A stretch of DNA of 46,659 bases from Apilactobacillus apinorum (GTDB lineage Bacteria; Bacillota; Bacilli; Lactobacillales; Lactobacillaceae): NCBI RefSeq assembly GCF_001281175.1, contig NZ_KQ440396.1, forward strand, positions 383,777-430,435, written 5' to 3'. Position 1 is the stretch's first letter. Every line of letters starts with the position of its first letter. The position numbers were made by a program, and so were the translations under genes. Below the pieces are notes generated by a model. That model did not search any database. It was not told the origin of the DNA and saw only the letters and a program-made list of their open reading frames with translations. This document shows positions 8,777 through 18,045 of the stretch, one piece after another.

Positions 8777-9787
8777 ATGTTCAATTTTATTAAAGACATG
8801 TTTAAACTGTTCAATAAACCAAATCAAAAAGAAAAAGATATTGATCAATTTGATGTTGATAATTTCCAATCTGAAGATTTGTTTTATGAAGACAACCCTA
8901 CTATTGATAATGAAATCCATGCTGATTCTCCTGAAGCTAAGATGACTGTTTACTATGTTGATGTGAATGGACACCCATTAGCAGACTTTAGTGTTTTACA
9001 CGGTCATGTCGGTGATGATGTTAATTTAATCATTCCGGACTTTAAAAACTACGTGTTATTCAAAATTGATGGAATATCAACGTTTATGCAAACTACTGAT
9101 AATCATGTTGTTATCCACTATCATAAACTAAATGGAAAACCACTAAATATTTTCTTTATTAACTATGATACATATGCCATGATTCGTTTACCACAAATCG
9201 CAGTTGGTAGTTATGATGAAGCTTTTAACATTAATTTTCCAAAACTAGACGGATTTAACCTAGTCACCTATTCTGGTAATCAAACTGGTCATTTTACTGA
9301 TAGCATCCAACATCTAGTTTTATACTATCGTCGTAGTGACTGGAAGAACGTTATCAGAAGTAACTTCTACGTTAAACTGCGTGAGTACACCCCCGCATAT
9401 ACTGATACTACCGGTAATCAATTACCGGTAATTATTCCTAAGGGAAGTATTTGGAAGGTATTCTATCAAGTGGCTACCGATAAAGGAGTTTGGCTAAACA
9501 TCGGTCCAAATCAATGGATTGTCGATCGCAACTTTAACCAAATGAAATATCCATTTGCGAAAAAACTAACCAACACTGATTCTTGGGTGATTAATAAATT
9601 AAATCAAAGCGCAACCTTCGAATCTAACGTAAGTGTTCCGGTATACAATTATCCTGGTGGTAATTGTCTCTACTTCCGTCACAAAGGTGATACCGTTCAC
9701 CTAACTCAATCAATTCAAGTCGCACCAAATAAACATTGGTTCGAAATCAATAACTTACATTACATTGAAGAAAAATATATAAAATAA
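8777..9787 (+). CDS. MucBP-like / SH3-like repeat protein without signal peptide
   Basis: A 336-residue protein starting at the ATG after AAAGGAGG (an upstream in-frame ATG at 8759 contains the ribosome site and is rejected). Residues 1-15 form a short amphipathic, aromatic segment (MFNFIKDMFKLF), then an acidic linker. Residues about 56-117 and 122-185 look like two MucBP-type beta modules (VYYVDVNGHPL). Residues about 194-255 and 281-335 look like two SH3-like or S-layer-type modules (YVKLREYTPAY, then VPVYNYPGG). MucBP modules are usually surface-exposed, yet no signal peptide, transmembrane helix or LPXTG is seen. It stands alone between two terminators. Function unknown. Confidence 0.75.
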   Translation: MFNFIKDMFKLFNKPNQKEKDIDQFDVDNFQSEDLFYEDNPTIDNEIHADSPEAKMTVYYVDVNGHPLADFSVLHGHVGDDVNLIIPDFKNYVLFKIDGISTFMQTTDNHVVIHYHKLNGKPLNIFFINYDTYAMIRLPQIAVGSYDEAFNINFPKLDGFNLVTYSGNQTGHFTDSIQHLVLYYRRSDWKNVIRSNFYVKLREYTPAYTDTTGNQLPVIIPKGSIWKVFYQVATDKGVWLNIGPNQWIVDRNFNQMKYPFAKKLTNTDSWVINKLNQSATFESNVSVPVYNYPGGNCLYFRHKGDTVHLTQSIQVAPNKHWFEINNLHYIEEKYIK

Positions 9788-9821
9788 AAAGGATTAGATA
9801 ATCATATCTAGTCCTTTTTAT
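9785..9821. terminator. Bidirectional terminator between the MucBP-like gene and prfC
   Basis: AAAAAGGATTAGATA and TATCTAGTCCTTTTTA form a stem with one G-T pair and a 4-base loop. The A run before it and T run after it allow use by both convergent genes. Confidence 0.85.
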
Positions 9822-9822
9822 T

Positions 9823-11400
9823 TTATAGTTTAGAAGTTAATTTAACATCTGGATACTTATCTTCGAACCAACGTTCAGCGAATGAATTTTCGAATAAGAA
9901 CAATGGATCTCCATGACCATCTTTTACCAAAATATTTCTTGATGAAGACATCTTTTCATCTAATTGTTCTGGGTCAATCCAACGTGCAGTCTTGCTACCC
10001 ATTGGTTCCATAACAACTTCAGAGTTATATTCATTTTGCATTCTGAATTGGAAAACTTCAAATTGAAGTTGACCAACGGCACCCAATATATAATCACCTG
10101 TTGCATAAGATGTATATAGTTGAACGGCACCTTCTTGAACTAATTGTTGGATTCCCTTGTGGAATGATTTTTGTTTCATCACGTTTTTAGCAGAAACCTT
10201 CATAAATAGTTCTGGTGTAAATTGTGGTAACTTAGTGAACTTAACATCTCGTTTATCTGAGTAGATAGTATCACCAATTTGGAAGTTACCTGTATCGTAT
10301 AGACCAATAATATCTCCGGCAACGGCGTTTTGCACGTTTTCACGGGTATTAGCCATAAATTCAGTCACGTTAGATAAACGTAGTTTCTTTTGATTTCTTT
10401 CAAGGGTAACGTCCATCCCTCTTTCAAACATCCCTGAACAAACTCTTACAAACGCAATTCGATCACGATGCTTAGGGTTCATATTAGCTTGAATTTTGAA
10501 AATGAAACCAGTAAATTGGTCGTCTTCTGGTGCAACTTCAACGTCATTTTCAGTTTCGTGTTCACCTGGCTTAGGTGCAAAGTTTAAGTATGCATCTAAG
10601 AAAGTCTTAACCCCAAAGTTAACTAAGGCAGAACCGAAAAAGACAGGTGTTTGTTCACCATTTCGGATTTTTTCTTCGTCAAATGGATTACCAGCTTCGG
10701 TAATTAAGTCCATACTTTCCTTTGCATCTTGGTAGACACTGTCACTTGCCAAACCAGCATCATCTAATAGATTGCCATCTTCATCAAGTGGTAAGTATGG
10801 ATTATTTTCATCTTCTGGACGGTATAATTCAACACGTTTGTTGTAACGATCGTATAGTCCTCGTAAGATTTTACCTGAACCAATTGGCCAGTTCATTGGG
10901 TAACCTTCGATTCCTAGAACTTCTTCCAATTGACTAATTAGTTCCATTGGATCTCTACTATCACGATCCAACTTGTTCATAAATGTGAAAATAGGAATTC
11001 CACGCATTTTACAAATTTGGAATAATTTCTTAGTTTGTGGTTCAATCCCTTTGGCCGCATCAATAACCATGACAGCTGAATCCACTGCCATTAGTGTTCT
11101 ATAAGTATCTTCAGAGAAATCTTGATGTCCTGGGGTATCCAAGATGTTAATTCTTTTGCCTGCATAGTCAAATTGCATCACTGAACTAGTAACAGAAATT
11201 CCACGTTTCTTTTCAATTTCCATCCAGTCAGACTTAGCGAAGTTACCTGACTTCTTGGCTTTAACAGTACCGGCTTCTCTAACAATCCCCCCGAACAATA
11301 GCAATTGTTCTGTAATAGTAGTTTTACCAGCATCCGGGTGAGAAATGATGGCGAAGGTACGTCTTTTTTCGACACCTTCACTAATTTGTTTATTAACCAT
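9823..11400 (-). CDS. prfC: Peptide chain release factor 3
   Basis: A 525-residue translational GTPase that recycles RF1/RF2 after termination. G1 is SHPDAGKTT (20-28), G2 lies in RGISVTSS, G3 is DTPGHQDF and G4 is NKLDRD. EF-G-like domains II and III follow without domain IV, which together with length separates RF3 from EF-G and from TetM-type proteins. The ATG follows AAGGA at 9 bases. It appears to be monocistronic: the tagD terminator lies upstream and a convergent terminator downstream. Confidence 0.95.
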   Translation of the reverse strand: MVNKQISEGVEKRRTFAIISHPDAGKTTITEQLLLFGGIVREAGTVKAKKSGNFAKSDWMEIEKKRGISVTSSVMQFDYAGKRINILDTPGHQDFSEDTYRTLMAVDSAVMVIDAAKGIEPQTKKLFQICKMRGIPIFTFMNKLDRDSRDPMELISQLEEVLGIEGYPMNWPIGSGKILRGLYDRYNKRVELYRPEDENNPYLPLDEDGNLLDDAGLASDSVYQDAKESMDLITEAGNPFDEEKIRNGEQTPVFFGSALVNFGVKTFLDAYLNFAPKPGEHETENDVEVAPEDDQFTGFIFKIQANMNPKHRDRIAFVRVCSGMFERGMDVTLERNQKKLRLSNVTEFMANTRENVQNAVAGDIIGLYDTGNFQIGDTIYSDKRDVKFTKLPQFTPELFMKVSAKNVMKQKSFHKGIQQLVQEGAVQLYTSYATGDYILGAVGQLQFEVFQFRMQNEYNSEVVMEPMGSKTARWIDPEQLDEKMSSSRNILVKDGHGDPLFLFENSFAERWFEDKYPDVKLTSKL

Positions 11401-11472
11401 TTTTCGAATCCTTCCGTAATATAATCTATTGTTTTATTGTAACATATTCTTTTTTGCTTAAATACGATAATT

Positions 11473-11506
11473 AAAAAACATCCCCTAACAAAAGAGGATG
11501 TTTTAA
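11473..11506 (-). terminator. Terminator of the recX-tagD operon
   Basis: On the minus strand AAAACATCCTC pairs with GGGGATGTTTT around a T-rich loop and is followed by TTAATT. It starts a few bases beyond the tagD stop codon. Confidence 0.8.
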
Positions 11507-11509
11507 TAA

Positions 11510-11920
11510 CTATTTTTTCCAGTCGTCTTCATCAGTTAGACCAAGGTCTTTTTTAATCTTAGAAGTTGAGATACCTTCAGTTCTTGGTAGGTAAACTACT
11601 TTACAGTAATCCTTTAAGAAGTCAAACTTACCTTCCCAATCGTCACCCATCACAAAGATATCGATGTTGTTATCAACGACATCTTTAATCTTTTGGTCCC
11701 AATTGTTTTCTGGTATTACTTCATCAACGTATCTAATTGCTTCTAAAACAAACTTTCTATCTTCGTATGAAGTATAAGCTTTTTTTCCTTTTTCAGCATT
11801 AAATTCATCTGTTGAAACACATACTGTTAGGCTATCACCTAATTCACGTGCTCTTTTTAAAAGTCTAACATGACCTTTGTGTAAAAGATCAAAAGTTCCG
11901 TATGTTATTACTTTAGTCAT
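11510..11920 (-). CDS. tagD: Glycerol-3-phosphate cytidylyltransferase TagD
   Basis: A 136-residue cytosolic nucleotidyltransferase that makes CDP-glycerol from CTP and glycerol-3-phosphate, the donor for wall teichoic acid linkage and backbone. The HxGH signature is HKGH at 14-17 and the RTEGISTSKI motif lies at about 113-122; both bind CTP. Length is normal for the family. GGAGA precedes the ATG. It is the last gene of an operon behind an AI-2E-type permease; no tagF or tagB polymerase gene is in the window. Confidence 0.93.
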   Translation of the reverse strand: MTKVITYGTFDLLHKGHVRLLKRARELGDSLTVCVSTDEFNAEKGKKAYTSYEDRKFVLEAIRYVDEVIPENNWDQKIKDVVDNNIDIFVMGDDWEGKFDFLKDYCKVVYLPRTEGISTSKIKKDLGLTDEDDWKK

Positions 11921-11940
11921 AAAAAATCTCCTGTGTTTTA

Positions 11941-13068
11941 TTACTGTTTATTTTGTATGTTTTTTTGTGACTGCTCAATCATCCAAATACTGTATACATA
12001 TTGGACTATCACTTTAATTACCGCATATAACGGAATTGCTAAAATCATTCCCATTAAACCAGCGATATTTCCTGCAGCTAATAAAATAATTATAATCGTT
12101 AGCGGATGAATATTCAAAGACTTTCCGATTACATTTGGATAAACTAGATTTCCATCTAATTGTTGCACAATGATAACTACAATTACCACCGCAATTAGTT
12201 TGCTAACACTATCAGATAGTGCCACAAAGACAGATGGCATAATTCCGATATATGGTCCAACATAAGGAATGATATTACATACCCCGGCAAATACCCCTAA
12301 TAATAGAGCATAATTTTGACCAATGACAACGTATCCAATTGAAGTAAATACTCCAACGAATAAACATTCAATCATTTGGCCACCAATATAATGAGAAATC
12401 GTATCGCTCATCTTTTCTAATAGCTTGATGGTTCTACGACGGCTACGACGTGGTAGAACTTTAGCGATATTTGGAATCATCTTGTGCCCGTCTTTTAGCA
12501 TGTAAAACAAGACCACTGGAACTGTCACAATAATTACAACAGCAGATGTTGCAGTAGAAATAATGGCACCAACACTTTGTGTGATACCACCCAAACTATT
12601 TTGGACATAGTTATAAACATAGCTTTGGATTTTTTCCATAATACCAGATGAATATAATGTCTTAAAGATACCTTTTTGCGAATGCGCTTGCGCATATTTG
12701 GTAATATCTTTTGCAATATCTGGTAAGTTACTAATTAAATTAGTTACCTGATTAAACAAACGTGGTAAAAATGATGAAACGATGTAGACGATGATTCCTA
12801 ATAACAATAGGTAAACAATCGTGATTGCAAAGTTTCTAGAAATGTTTTTAGTTTTAGTAATTTTTACTTTCATAAGTAGGTTCACAACTGGGTTTAACAT
12901 GTAAAATAAAACTCCAGCAATTAAAATTGGCATAAACACTGCCGATATGAACATCCCAATTGGGGTAAAGATAAATTCTAATTTAGTACATACCCATATA
13001 ATACTTACAACTAGTAATACTTCGATAGTCCATAAGATTAATGAGGAATTTTTAATTTTATTAAACAT
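11941..13068 (-). CDS. AI-2E family (TqsA/PerM-like) membrane permease
   Basis: A 375-residue integral membrane protein with paired N-terminal helices, a soluble stretch at about 90-150 and a C-terminal set of helices. It includes the family patch GNLVYPNVIGKSLNIHP and the downstream LAAGNIAGLMGMILAIP. Family members export small molecules such as AI-2 or act as sodium/proton exchangers, so the substrate is open. GGAGGT stands before the ATG. It lies 31 bp after recX and 20 bp before tagD, so it is likely co-transcribed with them, without an obvious functional link. Confidence 0.85.
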   Translation of the reverse strand: MFNKIKNSSLILWTIEVLLVVSIIWVCTKLEFIFTPIGMFISAVFMPILIAGVLFYMLNPVVNLLMKVKITKTKNISRNFAITIVYLLLLGIIVYIVSSFLPRLFNQVTNLISNLPDIAKDITKYAQAHSQKGIFKTLYSSGIMEKIQSYVYNYVQNSLGGITQSVGAIISTATSAVVIIVTVPVVLFYMLKDGHKMIPNIAKVLPRRSRRRTIKLLEKMSDTISHYIGGQMIECLFVGVFTSIGYVVIGQNYALLLGVFAGVCNIIPYVGPYIGIMPSVFVALSDSVSKLIAVVIVVIIVQQLDGNLVYPNVIGKSLNIHPLTIIIILLAAGNIAGLMGMILAIPLYAVIKVIVQYVYSIWMIEQSQKNIQNKQ

Positions 13069-13099
13069 AATATGTAACCTCCAATGACTATTATACCAT

Positions 13100-13903
13100 T
13101 TATTCCTCTAAGTTTTTTTGATCAATAAAGCTACTAATATCATCCATATCAAAACCTTTGCGATACAGTGCTTGTTTGGTTTTCGTCACTCTTTCCAAAC
13201 CACTATACTTGCGGTTTCGTTGCCAGATTTTATCACCTTGTTGTCTTAATAATGCCAATTGATCATCTTCATCTGGTTGAAAGTCTAACTCTTCCATCAC
13301 TTCTAAAATTGCGTCCATGGAGTAACCTTTTTGCATCAATGAAATCTTAGTTTTATCTAAACGATTTTTGAACGCGTCACGTTTATGCTTATTGAAAATT
13401 TTGGTTGCTTGGACGCGACAGTTTTCAATCATTTCATCATATGAATAAAAATTGCTCAAAGAGTTATTGATAATATTTTCATCAATTTTCTTTTCTTTGA
13501 GTTTAAAGAACACATTTTTAGGGCCCTTATATTGCTTCTTAACTTCCGTTCGCACATAACTATCCGCGTATGATTGATCATTGACCAAGTTTAGTTCGAC
13601 TAATTTAGCCATAACCGCAGCAATATGTTCTTCATCTTCACTGAAGTCTCGTAACTTCGCTACCACTTCATTTTCAGTTCTCAACTGATGGGATAAAAAG
13701 TTAATTGCTTTAGTATAAAGTTTAGAAATCGAGTCAGCATTAATTAGTTCATTTCTAAGCTCATCATCGACTGCCATCCCTTTAAAAATACGATACTTTA
13801 TCATGACGTTTTCACTAATTGGAAAAGCATACTGACCATCTATATATACATTAAAGCGCCCTTTTCTCTTTTGCGCTTCAATCATTGTAATTTTAGATTC
13901 CAT
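13100..13903 (-). CDS. recX: Regulatory protein RecX
   Basis: A 267-residue RecX, a modulator that binds RecA filaments and limits their activity. It has the three-helix repeat architecture of the family: LYTKAINFLSHQLRTENEV at about 63-81, and a QKGYSMDAILEVMEELDF repeat later. Length fits the long Firmicutes RecX type. An upstream in-frame ATG at 13927 is possible, but AAAGGAG sits eight bases before the ATG at 13903, which I choose. Divergent from the flavodoxin gene, whose promoter overlaps the intergenic region. Confidence 0.92.
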   Translation of the reverse strand: MESKITMIEAQKRKGRFNVYIDGQYAFPISENVMIKYRIFKGMAVDDELRNELINADSISKLYTKAINFLSHQLRTENEVVAKLRDFSEDEEHIAAVMAKLVELNLVNDQSYADSYVRTEVKKQYKGPKNVFFKLKEKKIDENIINNSLSNFYSYDEMIENCRVQATKIFNKHKRDAFKNRLDKTKISLMQKGYSMDAILEVMEELDFQPDEDDQLALLRQQGDKIWQRNRKYSGLERVTKTKQALYRKGFDMDDISSFIDQKNLEE

Positions 13904-13920
13904 TGTATTCACTCCTTTAG

Positions 13921-13949
13921 TTAACATCTTTTTTTCAATTTGTTATAAT
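13921..13949 (+). promoter_or_regulatory. Flavodoxin promoter
   Basis: TTAACA (13921-13926) and TATAAT (13944-13949) are spaced 17 bp, a near-consensus vegetative promoter. It starts only 17 bp upstream of the divergent recX start codon, so the two promoters probably interfere. Confidence 0.75.
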
Positions 13950-13980
13950 TAGTTATTAAATCGTGAAAGGACGAAATAAT

Positions 13981-14436
13981 TTGAAAGCACATGTAGTTTT
14001 TGCAACTATTACCGGTAACAACGAAGACGTTGCCGATATCGTTACTGAAGGCCTTGAAGATTTAGGTTTAGATGTTACTCAAACTGAAATCTCTCAAACC
14101 GATCCACAAGATTTAACCGATGCTGATATTTGTGTTGTTTGCGCTTATACCTATAATGAAGGTCATCTTCCTGAAGAAGGATTAGACTTCTTTGAAGACC
14201 TAGCTGATCTTGATTTATCAGGTAAAGTTTTCGGGGTTGCTGGTTCAGGTGATATATTCTATGAAGAATTCTTTAATACCGCCGTTGATGATTTCATCAA
14301 TCAATTCAAGAAAACAAATGCCACTCAAGGTTTTGAAGGAGTTAAGATTAACCTAGAACCTGATGAAGATGACATAGCCAAACTAGACGAATTCGCTGCT
14401 GGTTTAGTTAAAACATATCAAGACTTAAAAAAATAA
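13981..14436 (+). CDS. Flavodoxin
   Basis: A 151-residue, strongly acidic FMN-binding electron carrier of the short-chain flavodoxin type. The phosphate-binding loop is TITGNNE near residue 9, and the second FMN contact region CAYTYNEGHLPEE lies near residue 53. The start is TTG after AAAGGAC at 8 bases; an ATG at 13963 would have no ribosome site. A strong promoter precedes it and a shared terminator follows, so it is a single-gene unit. The redox partner is not in the window. Confidence 0.88.
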   Translation: MKAHVVFATITGNNEDVADIVTEGLEDLGLDVTQTEISQTDPQDLTDADICVVCAYTYNEGHLPEEGLDFFEDLADLDLSGKVFGVAGSGDIFYEEFFNTAVDDFINQFKKTNATQGFEGVKINLEPDEDDIAKLDEFAAGLVKTYQDLKK

Positions 14437-14463
14437 TCGTTGATGATATCAACGATTTTTTTA
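14435..14463. terminator. Bidirectional terminator between flavodoxin and yihY
   Basis: AATCGTTGAT and ATCAACGATT form a perfect 10-bp stem with a 3-base loop. T runs lie on both outer sides, so it serves the flavodoxin gene and the convergent wecB-yihY pair. Confidence 0.88.
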
Positions 14464-15345
14464 TTTGTCTTTTTTAGGCATAAACGATTTGAATGTTGGC
14501 TTTCTATCCTTAATTTCGGATTTTGACATATCTTGAACCGAGGCATTGATGACTGCCCCAATTAATAACATCATCCCAAATATATATAGCCATAACATTA
14601 AAATAACAAAGGTCCCTAAAGTCTTATATGCATCCACACTACGAGAAAAGTAGTGTAAATAAATTGAGAATCCTTTGGATAGGATAATCATTCCGATTGT
14701 TACGATTAGTGATCCCATCCATACATAACGCCATTTAGTAGTTACTGTTGGAACAAAGTAATACATCAATAGCAATAAGCCAAATACCCCTAAGATTGTT
14801 AATGGATATCTTAGGAGAATAAAGATGCTAACGTTTACCTTCGATAGCCCCATTAAGTATGCAGAATAGCTGATAATCACTTTACCAAAGCCAAAGAATA
14901 GTAAAAAGATTGCCAACGAAATTACTAATAGTAACATCCAAACAAATGAAACAATTCTATTCATTAAGTTACTTGGATTTTGAATACCATACGATGAATT
15001 AACTGAACGTTGAAAGGCAGCTAATGCTCGACTGGCTGACCAAATAGCTAAAATTAATCCAATCGATAGCTTACCGGTATTACCCCCATCAAGTGCCGAT
15101 ACAATAATCGGACTAACCGTTTTAAAAACTGTTGGTGGTAATAATGGTTGTAAGTAATCTAAGATTTCATATTGATTGACTTGCAATAGCTTTAATAAAT
15201 TCCCAACGATAATCGCTGCTGGAAATAATGACAACAATGAATAAAAAGCAATTACTACTGCTGAATCAGATACATTTGATTCCTTATAGTGTCTTTTTAC
15301 AATCAAGAAAAAACGTTTTAGTCGTTGAATTCGTTCCCTATTCAT
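14461..15345 (-). CDS. YihY/BrkB family membrane protein
   Basis: A 294-residue integral membrane protein with six or so hydrophobic segments and the family patches VIAFYSLLSLFP (near 33) and GNTGKLSIGLILAIWSASRA (near 98). The family was once annotated as ribonuclease BN and is now treated as a membrane protein of unknown or transport-related role. Translation probably begins at the ATG that overlaps the wecB stop by 8 bases, with GTGGTGAT as ribosome site, so expression is likely coupled to wecB. A GTG at 15357 is the alternative start. Confidence 0.87.
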   Translation of the reverse strand: MNRERIQRLKRFFLIVKRHYKESNVSDSAVVIAFYSLLSLFPAAIIVGNLLKLLQVNQYEILDYLQPLLPPTVFKTVSPIIVSALDGGNTGKLSIGLILAIWSASRALAAFQRSVNSSYGIQNPSNLMNRIVSFVWMLLLVISLAIFLLFFGFGKVIISYSAYLMGLSKVNVSIFILLRYPLTILGVFGLLLLMYYFVPTVTTKWRYVWMGSLIVTIGMIILSKGFSIYLHYFSRSVDAYKTLGTFVILMLWLYIFGMMLLIGAVINASVQDMSKSEIKDRKPTFKSFMPKKDK

Positions 15346-16483
15346 TATTATCACCACTTAACTTGTTGTTGTCGAAGATATCTTTAATGGCATCTAAAAT
15401 TTGAATGGATGCTTTTCCATCACCATAAGGATTTTGGGCAGTTGCCATGTTTTTGTATAGTTGGTCATCATCAATTAATTCATCAAATGCTTTACGAACA
15501 GTATCTTGATTGGTACCAACTAATTTTAATGTTCCCGCATCGACTCCTTCTGGTCGTTCTGTAGTATCTCTCAATACTAGAACTGGTTTGCCAAGTGAAG
15601 GTGCTTCTTCTTGGACACCACCAGAATCAGTCATAATAAAGTAGCTACGCGCTGCCATATTATGAAAATCAACAACGTCTAGTGGTTCAATCAAATGAAC
15701 ACGGTCAATCCCATCGAAAACATCATGTGCTACATTTTGCACCGCTGGACTCAAATGAACGGGATAAACCACTTCGATATCATCACGTTTTAAAACTTCA
15801 TCTTTGATAACTTCGAAGGTACGACGCATTGGTTCACCTTGGTTTTCACGACGATGCATTGTTAATAAAATAATTTTGTGTTGATCTGAAATATCATCTA
15901 AAACATCATGGTGATAATCCTTATCCACAGTTTGTTTTAAGGCATCAATCGCGGTATTACCTGTAATATAGATTCTGTCTTGGTTAAGATTTTGTTTTAA
16001 TAGGTTTTCTTTACTTAATTCAGTTGGTGCAAAGTATACATCTGACAAAATATCAGTCATTTGGCGGTTCATTTCTTCAGGATATGGAGAATACTTATTC
16101 CAAGTTCTAAGTCCCGCTTCGACGTGTCCTAGTGGCACTTGGTGGTAAAACGCACTAATTGCAGCTGCAAAAGTAGTGGTGGTATCACCATGAACTAAAA
16201 TAATGTCTGGTTTTGCTCCTTCAATAATACTATCTAATTTATTAATTACGGTTGTAGTAATTGAGCTCAATGTTTGTTGGGCTTTCATTACGTGTAAATT
16301 ATAATCTTCTTGAATATTAAAGATGTCCATTACTTGATCCAACATTTCTTTATGTTGACCTGTTAGGACTGTAATTGGTTCAAATTTATCTGAACGTTTT
16401 TTCATCTCTAATATGATAGGCGCCATCTTAATTGCTTCAGGACGAGTTCCAAAGATGGTCATCACTTTTATTCTTTTGTTCAA
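15338..16483 (-). CDS. wecB: UDP-N-acetylglucosamine 2-epimerase (non-hydrolysing)
   Basis: A 381-residue cytosolic enzyme that interconverts UDP-GlcNAc and UDP-ManNAc, supplying ManNAc for the teichoic acid linkage unit or other cell-wall glycans. Family motifs are GTRPEAIKMAP at about 11-21, VEAGLRT near residue 122 and TDSGGVQEEAPSLGKPVL near 287. Length matches the family. The start is TTG with a GGGGGCG ribosome site; the ATG seven codons inside lacks one. With TagD in the same window this supports active wall teichoic acid synthesis. Confidence 0.93.
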   Translation of the reverse strand: MNKRIKVMTIFGTRPEAIKMAPIILEMKKRSDKFEPITVLTGQHKEMLDQVMDIFNIQEDYNLHVMKAQQTLSSITTTVINKLDSIIEGAKPDIILVHGDTTTTFAAAISAFYHQVPLGHVEAGLRTWNKYSPYPEEMNRQMTDILSDVYFAPTELSKENLLKQNLNQDRIYITGNTAIDALKQTVDKDYHHDVLDDISDQHKIILLTMHRRENQGEPMRRTFEVIKDEVLKRDDIEVVYPVHLSPAVQNVAHDVFDGIDRVHLIEPLDVVDFHNMAARSYFIMTDSGGVQEEAPSLGKPVLVLRDTTERPEGVDAGTLKLVGTNQDTVRKAFDELIDDDQLYKNMATAQNPYGDGKASIQILDAIKDIFDNNKLSGDNNE

Positions 16484-16516
16484 GATTACGCCCCCACTTA
16501 AAAGTTTATTTCCTTA

Positions 16517-16525
16517 ATTATAACA
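16517..16525 (-). promoter_or_regulatory. Extended -10 promoter of wecB-yihY
   Basis: TGTTATAAT on the minus strand is an extended -10 element (TG, one base, TATAAT) about 35 bp before the wecB start. No good -35 is seen at 17 bp, as expected for extended -10 promoters. Confidence 0.55.
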
Positions 16526-16650
16526 AAATAATATATCTTTTCCGATGTAAATAGCTAACTTAATTGAAATTTAAACTATATCTATTCATTTTTTTATGTA
16601 GTATTATGATAAAATAAAAATAATTACGGATAAAAAAGGAGGTTGCAATT

Positions 16651-17583
16651 ATGCAAACCATTGGTTTAATTGTGCCCTGTTATAATGAAGAACCATCTAT
16701 TAAGATATTCTATGATGAAGTTGAACATGTATTTAGCGAAATGCGTTCAAATAATATGGATTATAATCCAGAATATTGGTTTATTAATGATGGATCATCT
16801 GATAATACATTAAATGAAATTAAAAAATTAAGAGAAAATGATAAAAACGTTCACTTCGTTTCTTTCTCAAGAAACTTCGGTAAAGAATCAGCTATGTCAG
16901 CTGGTTTAAACAACGTTGGTGGTGACTATGTTGCTGTCATGGATGTCGACTTACAAGATCCACCTTCGTTATTACCACAAATGATTAAGTACATAAAAGA
17001 AGATTACGATGTCGTTGGTTGTGTACAAAAATCAAGAAAACAAAACTTCGTCCGTGCATTTTTATCATCTAGTTTCTACAAGGTGATTAATAAAATGTCT
17101 GACGTAGAGATCAAACAAAATGTGCGTGACTATCGTCTAATGACTCGTCAATACGTTGATAACGTTTTGGAACTAACTGAATACAATCGTTTCACTAAAG
17201 GAATCTTTAGTTGGGTTGGTTTTAAAACTAAGTATATTGAATACGATGGCGTTCAAAGAGCCGCTGGTGAATCACATTGGTCACTTTACCAACTTCTAGA
17301 ATACTCATTAGAAGGAATCGTTGATTTCTCTGATGTTCCATTAAAAGTTGCTACTTGGGTTGGTGGAATTTCATTCTTCTTCTCAATTATAGGCATGGTT
17401 TTTGTAATATTAAGAGCTATTTTCTTCGGTGATTCTGTTTCTGGATGGCCTTCATTAGTTTCTATCATCTTATTAATTAATGGTATTCAATTATTCTGTT
17501 TAGGAATCGTTGGTAACTACATTGGTAAGATTTACTTGGAAACTAAGCATCGTCCAAAATACATTGTGAAAGAGAAGGAATAA
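16651..17583 (+). CDS. Undecaprenyl-phosphate glycosyltransferase (GtrB/CsbB-like, GT2)
   Basis: A 310-residue membrane glycosyltransferase. The N-terminal GT2 domain has VPCYNEEPS (residues 8-16), the DxD-type AVMDVDLQDPP near 94-104 and the acceptor loop around residue 200; two hydrophobic helices follow at about 230-255 and 265-290. Enzymes of this group charge undecaprenyl phosphate with glucose or GlcNAc for transfer outside the cell. The ATG follows AAAGGAGG. Its stop codon overlaps the gtrA-like start (TAATG), so the pair is translationally coupled. The likely target is a teichoic acid; the final GT-C transferase is not in the window. Confidence 0.88.
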   Translation: MQTIGLIVPCYNEEPSIKIFYDEVEHVFSEMRSNNMDYNPEYWFINDGSSDNTLNEIKKLRENDKNVHFVSFSRNFGKESAMSAGLNNVGGDYVAVMDVDLQDPPSLLPQMIKYIKEDYDVVGCVQKSRKQNFVRAFLSSSFYKVINKMSDVEIKQNVRDYRLMTRQYVDNVLELTEYNRFTKGIFSWVGFKTKYIEYDGVQRAAGESHWSLYQLLEYSLEGIVDFSDVPLKVATWVGGISFFFSIIGMVFVILRAIFFGDSVSGWPSLVSIILLINGIQLFCLGIVGNYIGKIYLETKHRPKYIVKEKE

Positions 17584-17999
17584 TGAAAAATCTTTTTGAA
17601 AAATATAAACAAGTAATTGCATACTTATTTTGGGGAATATTAACCACAATTATTGATATCATCGTCGCCCTTTTATTTCATAATTTATTTCCCAACGTTG
17701 ATATCATTTGGAACACCATCATTGCTTGGATTGCCAGTGTTTTATTCGCATATATAACAAACAGAAAATGGGTTTTTAAATCTACAGCAACAACCGTTAA
17801 AGACCATATTTCAGAAATAATTTCTTTCTTCTTAGGAAGATTATCATCATTAGTTTTAGAAGAAATCATTTTAATAATTGGTGTTTCAATTATTAACGTA
17901 AATGATTTTGACTTGCTAAAAATTTTTAGTCAAGCTGTTGTAATAATCTTTAATTTTTTCTGGTCTAAATTTATTGTATTCAGAAATAGAAATAAATAA
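17583..17999 (+). CDS. GtrA-family membrane protein
   Basis: A 138-residue protein with four transmembrane segments and the family patch YITNRKWVFKS near residue 57. GtrA-like proteins are thought to move undecaprenyl-linked sugars across the membrane, or help do so, after the GtrB-type enzyme has made them. The start overlaps the upstream stop by one base and no separate promoter is evident. The C-terminus SKFIVFRNRNK matches the family end (FFWSKF). Confidence 0.85.
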   Translation: MKNLFEKYKQVIAYLFWGILTTIIDIIVALLFHNLFPNVDIIWNTIIAWIASVLFAYITNRKWVFKSTATTVKDHISEIISFFLGRLSSLVLEEIILIIGVSIINVNDFDLLKIFSQAVVIIFNFFWSKFIVFRNRNK

Positions 18000-18033
18000 A
18001 AAAGCATTGAGATTTTTATCTCAATGCTTTTTT
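17998..18033. terminator. Terminator between gtrA-like gene and gntP
   Basis: AAAGCATTGAGA and TCTCAATGCTTT form a 12-bp stem with a T-rich loop; A and T runs flank it, so it can end both convergent genes. Confidence 0.88.
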
Positions 18034-18045
18034 ATTTATCAATTA

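Noticed and set aside
15345-15357. GTG at 15357 as start of the YihY-family gene
   Set aside because: It would place the start inside the likely ribosome site; the ATG overlapping the wecB stop is a better fit.
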